From contig DJSH01000088.1 of assembly GCA_002440225.1 (NCBI GenBank), positions 13,379-33,613 of the forward strand: a DNA stretch of 20,235 nucleotides. Direction: 5' to 3'. The notes beneath the pieces are model-generated. The model was not told the DNA's origin, made no database searches, and saw only the letters and a program-made list of their open reading frames with translations. This DNA comes from Candidatus Segatella violae. Lineage in GTDB: Bacteria; Bacteroidota; Bacteroidia; Bacteroidales; Bacteroidaceae. Of this stretch, positions 13,133-20,091 are shown piece by piece (the stretch's first letter is position 1; each line of letters starts with the position of its first letter). The translations under genes were made by a program, and so were the position numbers.

Positions 13133-14719
13133 CTAGAAGTCGAGAGTAATGCCTTTCTCGTCTATCTTCTTGTATTTCTTTCCGTTTACAGAGACATCCT
13201 TTGAGTTCTTTGCGTCAAAGGTATGGGTCTTGGCGGAAACCTTGATGTTTTCGAGCGTTACACCTTCTGTGCGGTTGATAACGATGCCTTGCTGGGCATT
13301 GTTCACCTTCATGTCCTTGATGTGGATGTTCTGCACAGGCATCTCAGGCAAGCCATTGAAATAGGCTGCACGACGGGCACCACGACAGATAACGTGGTTG
13401 ATGTCGATGTTGCGGAAGGCTGGGGTCGTCTCGTCCACCTTCTTCATATCTACCACCTGTTGCTTCTTTTGGTCGCCGTCATTGAGTACCTCGACAGCAG
13501 ACTTGCCGCCATAGTAGAGGTCGAAGGTGATAACATCGGTCTGGATGTCGAACATGGACATGTCCTTGATGTAGATGTTTTCCACTACGCCGCCTCTTCC
13601 ACGGGCGCTCTTGAAGCGCAAGCCCACGTCGGTGCCGAGAAACTGGCAATCGCGAACCATAACATTCTTCACGCCACCGCTCATCTCGCTGCCTACCACG
13701 AAACCGCCATGCCCCTTGAATACGGTGCAGCCGTCCACGATGACATTCTCGCAAGGCACGCCACGCTTTCTGCCATCGGCGTCCTTGCCGCTCTTGATGC
13801 AGATGCCATCATCGCCCACGTCGAAGGTGGAGTTGACGATGAGGGAGTTCTTGCATGATTCCAAGTCCAGTCCATCACCATTCTGGGCGTAAGATGGGTT
13901 GCGCACCAAGACATCCTCGATGAGTACGTTCTCGCACATCAGTGGGTGGATGTTCCAGGCAGGGGAGTTTTGGAAGATGACCCCGTTGAGCCAAACGTTC
14001 TTGCAGCTGATGAGGCTGACCATTACAGGGCGGAGATAATCCTTCACCTCGTTCCAGCCTTCCTCGGTAGTGATGCCAAGGGGCACGTTCATGCCAGCTC
14101 CCTTTTCATCGGCTTTGAGTGCCGCCTCTGAAGGGAACCAGTAGTCTGGGCGCTTGAAGGCACCGCCACGCGAAGTGATCTCTTTCCATTGTGCGGAGGT
14201 AACCTTGGCTTTCTTCAGAGGTCGCCAGTACTCACCGTTGCCATCGATGGCACCTTGACCGGTGATGGCTACATTCTCTAGGTTCCTACCGGAGATGGGA
14301 GATTGGCAGCGACGAGTGTCAAGTCCCTCGAAAGAAGTCTCTACGAGAGGGTATAGGTTGACATCGGCAGAGAAGAGGATGATGCCGCCCTTCTCGATAT
14401 GGAGGTTGATATTACTCTTCAAGGTGATAGGTCCGGTGAACCAAACACCCTGTGGCACGATGAGCTTGCCACCACCTTTTTGGCTCAAGGCATCGATAGC
14501 CTTGCGGAAAGCGTCAGTGCAAAGTGTGGAGCCATCGCCCACGGCGCCGAAGTCCTTGAGGTTGACCTCGTTGTTAGGAAATACAGGACGGGTCACCTTC
14601 GGCATATGGAAAGGAAGACTTTCGTAAAGCGCATCATACTTGTTGAGGTCAGATGCCCACGAGCCAAGGGCCATCAGACTGGCGCAAACCATGAGAAACA
14701 ATTTCTTCATAGATAACAT
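13133..14719 (-). CDS. GH28 family glycoside hydrolase (polygalacturonase-like), secreted
   Basis: This 528-aa protein belongs to glycoside hydrolase family 28, inverting enzymes that hydrolyse galacturonic acid linkages in pectin. A signal peptide spans about residues 1-22 (KKLFLMVCASLMALGSWA). The N-terminal VNLKDFGAVGDGSTLCTDAF motif and right-handed beta-helix repeats follow. Active-site motifs are visible: N280-G-D282 (equivalent of NTD), G302-D-D304, G336-H-G338 and R368-F-K370 (equivalent of RIK). The Asp and His/Arg/Lys set suggests an active enzyme. Whether it is endo- or exo-acting, or cleaves rhamnogalacturonan, cannot be told. The start is either 14719 or the ATG at 14710 (MKK). 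The first has the more A-rich context (AAAATAA before ATG). It is a lone gene with its own consensus promoter and two upstream palindromes, suggesting substrate-dependent control. No SusC/SusD pair is nearby. Confidence 0.88.
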   Translation of the reverse strand: MLSMKKLFLMVCASLMALGSWASDLNKYDALYESLPFHMPKVTRPVFPNNEVNLKDFGAVGDGSTLCTDAFRKAIDALSQKGGGKLIVPQGVWFTGPITLKSNINLHIEKGGIILFSADVNLYPLVETSFEGLDTRRCQSPISGRNLENVAITGQGAIDGNGEYWRPLKKAKVTSAQWKEITSRGGAFKRPDYWFPSEAALKADEKGAGMNVPLGITTEEGWNEVKDYLRPVMVSLISCKNVWLNGVIFQNSPAWNIHPLMCENVLIEDVLVRNPSYAQNGDGLDLESCKNSLIVNSTFDVGDDGICIKSGKDADGRKRGVPCENVIVDGCTVFKGHGGFVVGSEMSGGVKNVMVRDCQFLGTDVGLRFKSARGRGGVVENIYIKDMSMFDIQTDVITFDLYYGGKSAVEVLNDGDQKKQQVVDMKKVDETTPAFRNIDINHVICRGARRAAYFNGLPEMPVQNIHIKDMKVNNAQQGIVINRTEGVTLENIKVSAKTHTFDAKNSKDVSVNGKKYKKIDEKGITLDF

Positions 14720-14770
14720 TTATTTTAGGATTGTTTGTATTATAGATAGACATATTTGTAATATCGTTGG

Positions 14771-14802
14771 CAAATTTATGCATAAATTTTCAAATCTCCA
14801 AA
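14771..14802 (-). promoter_or_regulatory. Promoter of the GH28 gene
   Basis: On the minus strand: TTTG (complement of 14799-14802), a 20-base spacer, then TAAATTTG (complement of 14771-14778), an exact consensus match. Transcription should begin near 14764, about 45 bases before the ATG at 14719. A perfect 18-bp palindrome, AAATTTATGCATAAATTT (14772-14789), overlaps the -7 element and part of the spacer. A repressor bound there would block initiation. Confidence 0.75.
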
Positions 14803-14831
14803 TATGTTGGGATGAATTCCTTATAAATCCT

Positions 14832-14845
14832 CGAAAACGTTTTCG
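14832..14845. promoter_or_regulatory. LacI-type operator palindrome
   Basis: CGAAAACGTTTTCG is a perfect 14-bp palindrome with a central CG. It has the form of LacI-family operators (GAAAACGTTTTC type). It sits about 30 bp upstream of the GH28 -33 element, centred near -70 relative to the expected GH28 start. It lies further from the LRR-caspase promoter candidates, so control of GH28 is more likely. No regulator gene is in the window. Confidence 0.6.
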
Positions 14846-14922
14846 CAACCTACCGGATTATGAATATTTAACACTTACGTTTAAGCCTATATTTCTTCGC
14901 TTTAAACCAACATACATATCGC

Positions 14923-15001
14923 TTAGTCTGGTTTCTATCCATTGGTTAGCTTTGCAGAGGCAGTTCTCGCTTTTTTTATTGGAAAAGAATCGCTAACTTT
15001 G
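14923..15001 (+). promoter_or_regulatory. Candidate promoters of the LRR-caspase gene
   Basis: Two -7-like octamers are present. TAGCTTTG (14947-14954) has TTAG at 14923-14926 exactly 20 bases upstream, one mismatch from TTTG. TAACTTTG (14994-15001) fits the -7 consensus but has only a T-run where the -33 element should be. The nearer one would give a leader of about 30 bases. I cannot tell which is used. Confidence 0.5.
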
Positions 15002-15036
15002 TGGAGAAAAGTAAATGAACATAAACTAACTAGTAG

Positions 15037-17226
15037 ATGAAAAGGCTTTATTGGGTAATTTTGTGTATGCTCTGTGCTTGCTTGAATGTAGAGGCACAGC
15101 AATCTATTCGCACCACTATTAACGGTGTGAATTATGTTACTTTGTCGGATACGTCGGTTCAGGTGGCACAAAGTAATGTTTTTGGAGATATAGTTATTCC
15201 TGAACAAGTGAAAATCAAGCGCAAGTTCTACAAGGTAGTGGAGATTGCTCCACGTGCTTTAGCTGCCAACTCCGTGGGGGCGGGCATCAGCACCATAGTA
15301 TTGCCAAACTCTTTGCTAAGAATAGGGGAGGCTGCCTTCAAGGGAGCTCCGCTTACGAAAATAGAGCTGCCTAGCTCTTTGGTGAGCCTTGGACAAATGG
15401 CTTTTTATGATTGCAAGGAGCTCAAGGAGGTCGTTTTGTCTACCTCTCTGAAGGTGATAGAGCCTAGTACGTTCTTTGGGTGTGTTGCCTTGGAGAGCAT
15501 ACAGATTCCTACTTCCGTAACCGAAATTGGTGAGACGGCTTTTCGGGGCAGTGGCTTGAAGAGCATTGTGGTGCCAGCATCTGTTACGAAGGTAGGGGCA
15601 GGTGCTTTCTACGATTGTGGTCGAATAGAAAGGATAGAATTGCCTAATTCTGTCAGCCAACTTGGAGTTTGTTGTTTCCAGTTTTGCGATAAGTTGCAGA
15701 CTTTGGTGCTTCCTGATAAGGCTCCCCGTAAGATTTATCCTGCCGAGGATATTTTCAAGCATTTGGCTGATAACAATGCTTATGGCATTAAGGGTGCCTC
15801 GCTTATGGATATTCGAGGCAATGCCTCCAAGTCTTGCCCGAAGTATGCCATCAAGGATATTCTCAGCATGACAAAGGACTATGCGGAGTTCCCTTATGTA
15901 TCCAGTCCTTTTGCCCGAAAGAACTTGCGAAGAATCATCAAGTCTTTCAGTTATGTGGCTTATGACCAGGTGAACCGCCGCATGGGCGATTGGCAGAAAA
16001 AGAAAGAATATGAGACACCTGAGCAGTGGCGCACTCGTGTCACGGTGGAAAATCGCGACAAGAAATTGAAGGAGGTTATCGATGATATTCGCAAGGGCTA
16101 TATTGCCACCTATACTCGTCACGACGTGAAAGGCTCGTTGGGCGTATATGATGCCGACTATGGAACCTATCCTGTCTTTGTTGACGGCTTGGACACCGTA
16201 TATGTAAAGGTTGCTCCTGTGGAGGCAGCTGAGTTCAAAACTTACTGGAATCAGGTAGTCATGCATCCAAAATATGGTGTCATAGACGACCAACTTGCCA
16301 TCCTGTCCTGTTCATTTACATTGGGCGACAAGACTTATCAGACAGCCAATAGCTATAGCAACGACAACTCCAATGAGTTTCTGGCCAATCTTCCTCCTAT
16401 GGAAGTGAATTTGGGAGGGAATAACCGGACTGCTTCTGATGTGGTCGTAGACAATGCTGTGGATATCAATGTCCCGACGAATCCTGCAAACCGTAAAAAT
16501 GTGTTTGCCGTTATCATCGGTAATGAAAACTATCAGCAAGTTACCAAGGTAAACTATGCCTTGAATGATGCGAAGACGTTTGCCATATATTGCAACAAGA
16601 CACTAGGTATACCAGAGCCAAATATCCGTAGCTATCGTGATGCTACTTATGGTACGATGCTTACAGCCCTGGACGACATCAGGGGCATTGCTTCGGCCTA
16701 TAATGGTGACTTGGAGGTGATATTCTATTATGCGGGTCATGGCGTTCCTAGCGAGTCAGACAAGAACGCTTATCTATTGCCTATAGATGCCAATGGGCAG
16801 CATCCAGAGGTCTGCCTAAGTACGAAGCGGCTTTATGAGACGCTGAGCCAGCTCAATGCCCATCGTGTGTTGGTCTTCATGGACGCTTGCTTCAGTGGCG
16901 CTCAGCGTGGAGAGGGAATGCTGGCTGCGGCTCGTGGTGTAGCCTTGAAGGTAAAAGCCGATGCTCCGCAAGGCAAGACCATCGTCTTCAGTGCAGCTTC
17001 TGGCGACGAGACCGCTTATCCTTACAAGGAAAAGGGCCATGGTCTCTTTACCTATTTCCTGTTGAAGAAACTACAGGATACCAAGGGCGATGTGACGCTG
17101 GGCGAATTGGGGGATTATATCAACCAGGAAGTTCGCAAGCAGTCTGTTGTCATCAACCATAAGAGCCAGACCCCTACGGTGACCCCTTCAGAGGGAATGA
17201 ACGATTGGGCAGATATGAAATTATAG
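15037..17226 (+). CDS. Secreted leucine-rich repeat protein with C-terminal caspase-like protease domain
   Basis: This 729-aa protein has three parts after a signal peptide (1-20, ending NVEA before QQ). First come BspA-type (LRR_5) leucine-rich repeats, with repeat starts at about 84, 106, 129, 152, 174, 197 and 220 (LTKIELPSSL, LESIQIPTSV and similar), a 22-23 residue period. A middle region (about 280-450) contains YETPEQWRTRV, GSLGVYDADYGTYPVFVDG and YWNQ blocks. Similar blocks occur in Bacteroidota secreted proteins, but I cannot name the domain. Last is a peptidase C14 (caspase/metacaspase) fold at about 488-705 with His568 in FYYAGHG and Cys618 in MDACFSG, the expected catalytic dyad. 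The protease looks active. LRRs usually bind proteins or glycans, so the protein may be a surface- or periplasm-located sensor or processing protease. Substrate and trigger are unknown. It is a single-gene unit with its own terminator. Confidence 0.87.
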   Translation: MKRLYWVILCMLCACLNVEAQQSIRTTINGVNYVTLSDTSVQVAQSNVFGDIVIPEQVKIKRKFYKVVEIAPRALAANSVGAGISTIVLPNSLLRIGEAAFKGAPLTKIELPSSLVSLGQMAFYDCKELKEVVLSTSLKVIEPSTFFGCVALESIQIPTSVTEIGETAFRGSGLKSIVVPASVTKVGAGAFYDCGRIERIELPNSVSQLGVCCFQFCDKLQTLVLPDKAPRKIYPAEDIFKHLADNNAYGIKGASLMDIRGNASKSCPKYAIKDILSMTKDYAEFPYVSSPFARKNLRRIIKSFSYVAYDQVNRRMGDWQKKKEYETPEQWRTRVTVENRDKKLKEVIDDIRKGYIATYTRHDVKGSLGVYDADYGTYPVFVDGLDTVYVKVAPVEAAEFKTYWNQVVMHPKYGVIDDQLAILSCSFTLGDKTYQTANSYSNDNSNEFLANLPPMEVNLGGNNRTASDVVVDNAVDINVPTNPANRKNVFAVIIGNENYQQVTKVNYALNDAKTFAIYCNKTLGIPEPNIRSYRDATYGTMLTALDDIRGIASAYNGDLEVIFYYAGHGVPSESDKNAYLLPIDANGQHPEVCLSTKRLYETLSQLNAHRVLVFMDACFSGAQRGEGMLAAARGVALKVKADAPQGKTIVFSAASGDETAYPYKEKGHGLFTYFLLKKLQDTKGDVTLGELGDYINQEVRKQSVVINHKSQTPTVTPSEGMNDWADMKL

Positions 17227-17248
17227 TATAAGATCTATATTGTTTATT

Positions 17249-17299
17249 GGGGCTTGCAGTGTACATATTCATGTATCTGTGAGCTCCTTTTTGTTTTTG
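17249..17299 (+). terminator. Terminator of the LRR-caspase gene
   Basis: GGGGCTTGCAG (17249-17259) pairs with CTGTGAGCTCC (17277-17287), with three G-U pairs, and an inner ACAT/ATGT stem lies around ATTC. The T-tract TTTTTGTTTTTG (17288-17299) follows directly, as in an intrinsic terminator. Confidence 0.8.
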
Positions 17300-17324
17300 C
17301 AAGATAAAAGTTTCACCATTGTTG

Positions 17325-17374
17325 CACCAGATAAAACGAGAGAAGGTTGACAGTCAAATGACTATCAACCTTCT
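17325..17374 (-). terminator. Terminator of the tRNA-Leu gene
   Basis: AGAAGGTTGA (17341-17350) pairs with TCAACCTTCT (17365-17374). After one mismatch AGTC pairs with GACT around AAAT. On the minus strand the hairpin lies 5 bases past the tRNA 3' end and is followed by CTCGTTTTATC, a short T-rich tail. Confidence 0.68.
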
Positions 17375-17378
17375 TGTG

Positions 17379-17460
17379 TACCCAGACCCGGGATCGAACC
17401 GGGATGGATTGCTCCACTGGTGTTTGAGACCAGCGCGTCTACCGATTCCGCCATCTGGGC
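17379..17460 (-). tRNA. tRNA-Leu (anticodon CAA)
   Basis: Read on the minus strand, the gene starts GCCCAGATGGCGGAATCGGT and forms a complete class II cloverleaf of 82 bases. The acceptor stem pairs GCCCAGA with TCTGGGT, with a G-U first pair. The D-arm is normal. The anticodon stem CTGGT/ACCAG encloses loop CTCAAAC, giving anticodon CAA for UUG codons. A long variable arm (TGGA-GCAA-TCCA) is diagnostic of Leu, Ser or Tyr tRNAs. The T-arm is CCCGG-TTCGATC-CCGGG. CCA is not encoded (ACA follows the discriminator A). Confidence 0.95.
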
Positions 17461-17487
17461 GATTAGCTCTCGGCTTAATTGCGAGTG

Positions 17488-17518
17488 CAAAGGTACTAAT
17501 AATTTTTGAACTGGCAAA
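17488..17518 (-). promoter_or_regulatory. Promoter of tRNA-Leu
   Basis: On the minus strand: TTTG (complement of 17515-17518), a 19-base spacer, then TACCTTTG (complement of 17488-17495). This is an exact Bacteroidota consensus. The start should fall near 17481, about 20 bases before the tRNA. Confidence 0.78.
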
Positions 17519-17616
17519 CTTTTTGGGAGAAAATTTTCAAAAAAATGTATTTTATGTGCCGAAAGGCTAAAATATTGTTGTATTTAGGCTCTTCTATATT
17601 AAATTTCAAGAAAATC

Positions 17617-17648
17617 TTTGGTGCTTTCGAAGATATTTCCTACTTTTA
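17617..17648 (+). promoter_or_regulatory. Promoter of manC
   Basis: TTTG at 17617-17620, a 20-base spacer, then TACTTTTA at 17641-17648, one mismatch from TAnnTTTG. The expected leader is about 35 bases. Confidence 0.62.
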
Positions 17649-17688
17649 CACATGAATTTACAACAAACTAATTATAAGACTCAAAAAT

Positions 17689-18777
17689 ATGACGAGTAAC
17701 GAAAATAATTATTGCGTGATATTGGCAGGAGGCAAAGGACGGAGACTTTGGCCTTGTAGCCGCAGCAACTATCCGAAGCAGTTTGTCGACTTCTTTGGCG
17801 TGGGGCGTACGCAATTGCAACAGACTTATGATCGAATGGCGAAGATTGTGCCTGCCGACCACATCTATATTAATACCAATGAGGTTTATCGCGACTTGGT
17901 GAATGAGCAGCTTCCAGAGATTCCTGCCGAGCGCATTATGGCAGAGCCTATCTATCGTAACACAGCTCCTAGCATGGCGTGGGCCAACCATCGCATCTCG
18001 ATGAAGAACCCTAATGCTTGCATCATCGCAACACCTTCCGACCAGGCTATCTTCAATGAGGATGCTTTTCGTGAGAATGTGCTGGAGGGCTTGGCTTTCG
18101 TGGCAGAGAACGACCGATTCCTCACTATGGGTGTGAAACCTACTCGTCCTGAGCCTGGCTATGGCTATATCCAGATGGGCGACGGCATAGGAGATGATAT
18201 ATATAAGGTGCAGTCGTTTACCGAGAAGCCTGAGCGTGACTTTGCTAAGATATTCATGGAGAGCGGTGAGTTCTTTTGGAACACGGGGCTTTTCCTCAGC
18301 AATGTGAACTATCTGCGTGAGTGCTTTACCCAGATATTGCCTCCTGTGCTCCGTGAGTACGACAAGCGATACCCAGAGTTTAGTGTTGAGACCGAGGATG
18401 CCTACATGAAGGAGAGTTTCTCTTCTTATCCTAACATCTCTGTGGATTTCGGCGTTTTGGATAAGCCAGCCAACGTCTATATGATGAAGTGCGACTTCGG
18501 ATGGGCTGACCTTGGTACCTGGCACAGCATCTATGAGGCGATGCATAAGACGGAGAACGACAATGTCATCATCGATAGTGATGTCTTGATGGAAGATTGT
18601 CACAACAATGTGGTCAAGATGCCAAAGGGCAAGTTGGCTGTGCTGAATGGCTTGGATGGCTTCATCGTTGCCGAGAAAGACAATGTGTTGCTCGTTTGCA
18701 AGAAAGAAGATTCCTCTGCCCTGGTTCGCAAGTATGTGAACGAGGTGCAAATGAAGAAAGGTGAGGAATATATCTAG
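17689..18777 (+). CDS. manC: Mannose-1-phosphate guanylyltransferase
   Basis: This 362-aa enzyme makes GDP-mannose from mannose-1-phosphate and GTP in the cytoplasm, feeding capsule, lipopolysaccharide, O-glycan and GDP-fucose synthesis. The nucleotide-binding signature ILAGGKGRRLWPCSR at 11-25 is followed by PKQ (29-31). Other conserved blocks are FTEKP (177-181), NTGLF (198-202) and FGWADLGTWHS (270-280). It is the short, monofunctional form: the C-terminal phosphomannose isomerase domain of proteobacterial ManC/AlgA is absent, which is usual in Bacteroidota. It stands alone with its own promoter and a shared terminator. No other sugar-nucleotide gene is adjacent, so the end product cannot be inferred. 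The symbol is assigned by family. Confidence 0.93.
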   Translation: MTSNENNYCVILAGGKGRRLWPCSRSNYPKQFVDFFGVGRTQLQQTYDRMAKIVPADHIYINTNEVYRDLVNEQLPEIPAERIMAEPIYRNTAPSMAWANHRISMKNPNACIIATPSDQAIFNEDAFRENVLEGLAFVAENDRFLTMGVKPTRPEPGYGYIQMGDGIGDDIYKVQSFTEKPERDFAKIFMESGEFFWNTGLFLSNVNYLRECFTQILPPVLREYDKRYPEFSVETEDAYMKESFSSYPNISVDFGVLDKPANVYMMKCDFGWADLGTWHSIYEAMHKTENDNVIIDSDVLMEDCHNNVVKMPKGKLAVLNGLDGFIVAEKDNVLLVCKKEDSSALVRKYVNEVQMKKGEEYI

Positions 18778-18784
18778 AAAAAAC

Positions 18785-18825
18785 AGAGAAGGGCTGCGAA
18801 TTTCGCAGCCCTTTCTGATTTTATG
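18785..18825. terminator. Bidirectional terminator between manC and the HIT gene
   Basis: AAGGGCTGCGA (18789-18799) pairs perfectly with TCGCAGCCCTT (18803-18813) around loop ATT. T-rich tails lie on both sides: TTTCTGATTTTAT on the plus strand and CTCTGTTTTTTCT on the minus strand. It suits both convergent genes. Confidence 0.85.
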
Positions 18826-18834
18826 CTCTTTTGT

Positions 18835-19236
18835 TTAGAGCTTCTTGAACTCAGTGTAAATCTTGTCGGCGATTTCCTTGAACTCCTCCTCGGAGAGCTT
18901 GAGGTGCTCCTTGCGGAAGTTGACGTCGGCCTCGCTGTTCATAGGGATGAGGTGGATGTGGGCATGAGGAACCTCCAACCCCAATACTACCTGGGCAACC
19001 TTCTTGCAAGGGAAAGCTGCTTTGATAGCCTTTGCCACCTTCTTGGCGAATACCTCAAACTCAGCCAAGTCCTCGTCCTCCATGTCGAAGATGTAGTCTA
19101 TCTCCTTGCGAGGGATAACCAATGTGTGACCTTTGCCGATAGGGCTGATGTCGAGGAAGGCATAGAACTTATCGTTCTCTGCACACTTGTAGCTAGGAAT
19201 CTCTCCTGCTGCAATCTTTGAAAAAATGCTTGCCAT
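18835..19236 (-). CDS. HIT family nucleotide-binding protein (Hint-like)
   Basis: This 133-aa cytoplasmic protein belongs to the histidine triad superfamily, Hint branch, whose members hydrolyse or transfer nucleotide phosphoramidates. The histidine triad PHAHIHLIP is at 90-98 (H91, H93, H95), and the N-terminal signature IFSKIAAGEIPSYKCAEND is typical. Length is normal. It lies 121 bp after greA on the same strand, with the greA terminator in between. No consensus promoter is visible, so it may rely on partial read-through or on an atypical promoter. The physiological substrate of bacterial Hint proteins is uncertain. Confidence 0.93.
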   Translation of the reverse strand: MASIFSKIAAGEIPSYKCAENDKFYAFLDISPIGKGHTLVIPRKEIDYIFDMEDEDLAEFEVFAKKVAKAIKAAFPCKKVAQVVLGLEVPHAHIHLIPMNSEADVNFRKEHLKLSEEEFKEIADKIYTEFKKL

Positions 19237-19301
19237 AGTCTTATTCTGTTTATTATTGATAGTTATTCTTTCGAGTATATGTTTGTTGGCTTACATATCA
19301 C

Positions 19302-19349
19302 AAAAGGAACCATCATCAAGACTTGAAAGCCTAAATGACAGTTCCTTTT
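19302..19349 (-). terminator. Terminator of greA
   Basis: AAAAGGAAC (19302-19310) and GTTCCTTTT (19341-19349) form a 9-bp stem, with an inner TCAT/ATGA stem. On the minus strand the hairpin ends in CCTTTTGTG. The T-tract is short, so read-through into the HIT gene is possible. Confidence 0.55.
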
Positions 19350-19357
19350 ATTCTGTT

Positions 19358-19825
19358 TTACTCGAATGAGATCTTGTCGATGCGCAGCTTGATGATACCG
19401 CGAGGAATCTTGATTTCTGCGATTTCACCTACCTTCTTGTTGAGCAGACCCTGTGCGATAGGAGTCTTGATGGAAATCTTGCCTTCCTTCAAGTTAGCCT
19501 CGCTCTCGCTCACGATGGTATAGGTCATCTTTGCCTTGTTGGCCATGTTGGTCATCTCCACCTTCGACATAATCTGCACGCTGTCGGTGCTGAGCTGCTT
19601 GGTGTCGATGATCTTAGCCTCGGCAATGGTGAGTTTGATGCGGTTGATCTTATCTTCTAGATGAGCCTGTGCCTCCTTGGCGGCATCATACTCAGAGTTC
19701 TCACTCAGGTCACCCTTGTCACGGGCTTCAGCAATTGCGGCTGATGCCTTAGGGCGCTCCACAGAAACGAGTTGTTTCAATTCTGCTACGAGCTTGTCGT
19801 AGCCTTCTTGTGACATGTAAGCCAT
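19358..19825 (-). CDS. greA: Transcription elongation factor GreA
   Basis: GreA (155 aa) binds in the RNA polymerase secondary channel and stimulates cleavage of backtracked RNA. The N-terminal coiled coil (1-75) carries the tip motif GDLSENSEYDAAKEAQ with acidic residues Asp39 and Glu42, matching the catalytic tip of E. coli GreA (D41, E44). The C-terminal FKBP-like domain contains PIAQGLLNKKVGEIAEIKIP. Length is normal. The start ATG at 19825 gives MAYMSQEGYDKL, a typical GreA beginning. The gene has a consensus promoter about 140 bp upstream and an unusually long leader containing a terminator-like hairpin. Confidence 0.95.
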   Translation of the reverse strand: MAYMSQEGYDKLVAELKQLVSVERPKASAAIAEARDKGDLSENSEYDAAKEAQAHLEDKINRIKLTIAEAKIIDTKQLSTDSVQIMSKVEMTNMANKAKMTYTIVSESEANLKEGKISIKTPIAQGLLNKKVGEIAEIKIPRGIIKLRIDKISFE

Positions 19826-19868
19826 AATTCTTTTTGTTGTTTAATGTTATTAATAATATGTTTTCTGA

Positions 19869-19917
19869 GAGGCATAAAAAATAAAGAATTCCAGTGCCAG
19901 CTGAGCACCGGAATCCT
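19869..19917 (-). promoter_or_regulatory. Terminator-like hairpin in the greA leader (candidate attenuator)
   Basis: On the minus strand AGGATTCCGGTGC (complement of 19905-19917) pairs over 13 bp, with two G-U pairs, with GCACTGGAATTCT (complement of 19885-19897) around a 7-base loop. It is followed at once by TTTATTTTTTATG. It lies between the greA promoter and start codon, so it would cut the transcript to about 80 bases. E. coli greA has an analogous leader that yields the GraL small RNAs. Common function here is inference. Confidence 0.65.
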
Positions 19918-19964
19918 ATATCATTATATTTCTCTGTTTATCCTTGTTGTCTGTTATTCGATTG

Positions 19965-19996
19965 CAAAGATAGGACTTTATTTCCGTATCGCCAAA
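19965..19996 (-). promoter_or_regulatory. Promoter of greA
   Basis: On the minus strand: TTTG (complement of 19993-19996), a 20-base spacer, then TATCTTTG (complement of 19965-19972), an exact consensus. Transcription should start near 19958, about 130 bases upstream of the greA ATG. Confidence 0.78.
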
Positions 19997-20091
19997 CTTT
20001 TTCGATTAAATTTCGTAAAAGTCGTGGCTTTTCCTATTTTTCTTCAATTTTCCTTGCTTTTTCTATCAAAAACAGAGGGATTCTTTACTAT

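Larger units (their letters stand above)
14720..15036. other. Divergent regulatory region between the GH28 and LRR-caspase genes
   Basis: This 317-bp gap contains no gene. From left to right it holds the GH28 promoter on the minus strand (14771-14802) overlapping an 18-bp palindrome (14772-14789), a 14-bp LacI-type palindrome (14832-14845), and two candidate plus-strand promoters for the LRR-caspase gene (14923-14954 and 14994-15001). Confidence 0.7.

Noticed and set aside
17319..17570. An 83-codon plus-strand open frame
   Set aside because: It runs through the tRNA-Leu gene and its promoter in the opposite direction and has no family resemblance.
20020..20050. Possible terminator after the helicase (AAAAG/CTTTT)
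   Set aside because: The stem is only about 5-6 bp of A/T-rich sequence with no T-tract, so it is too weak to call.
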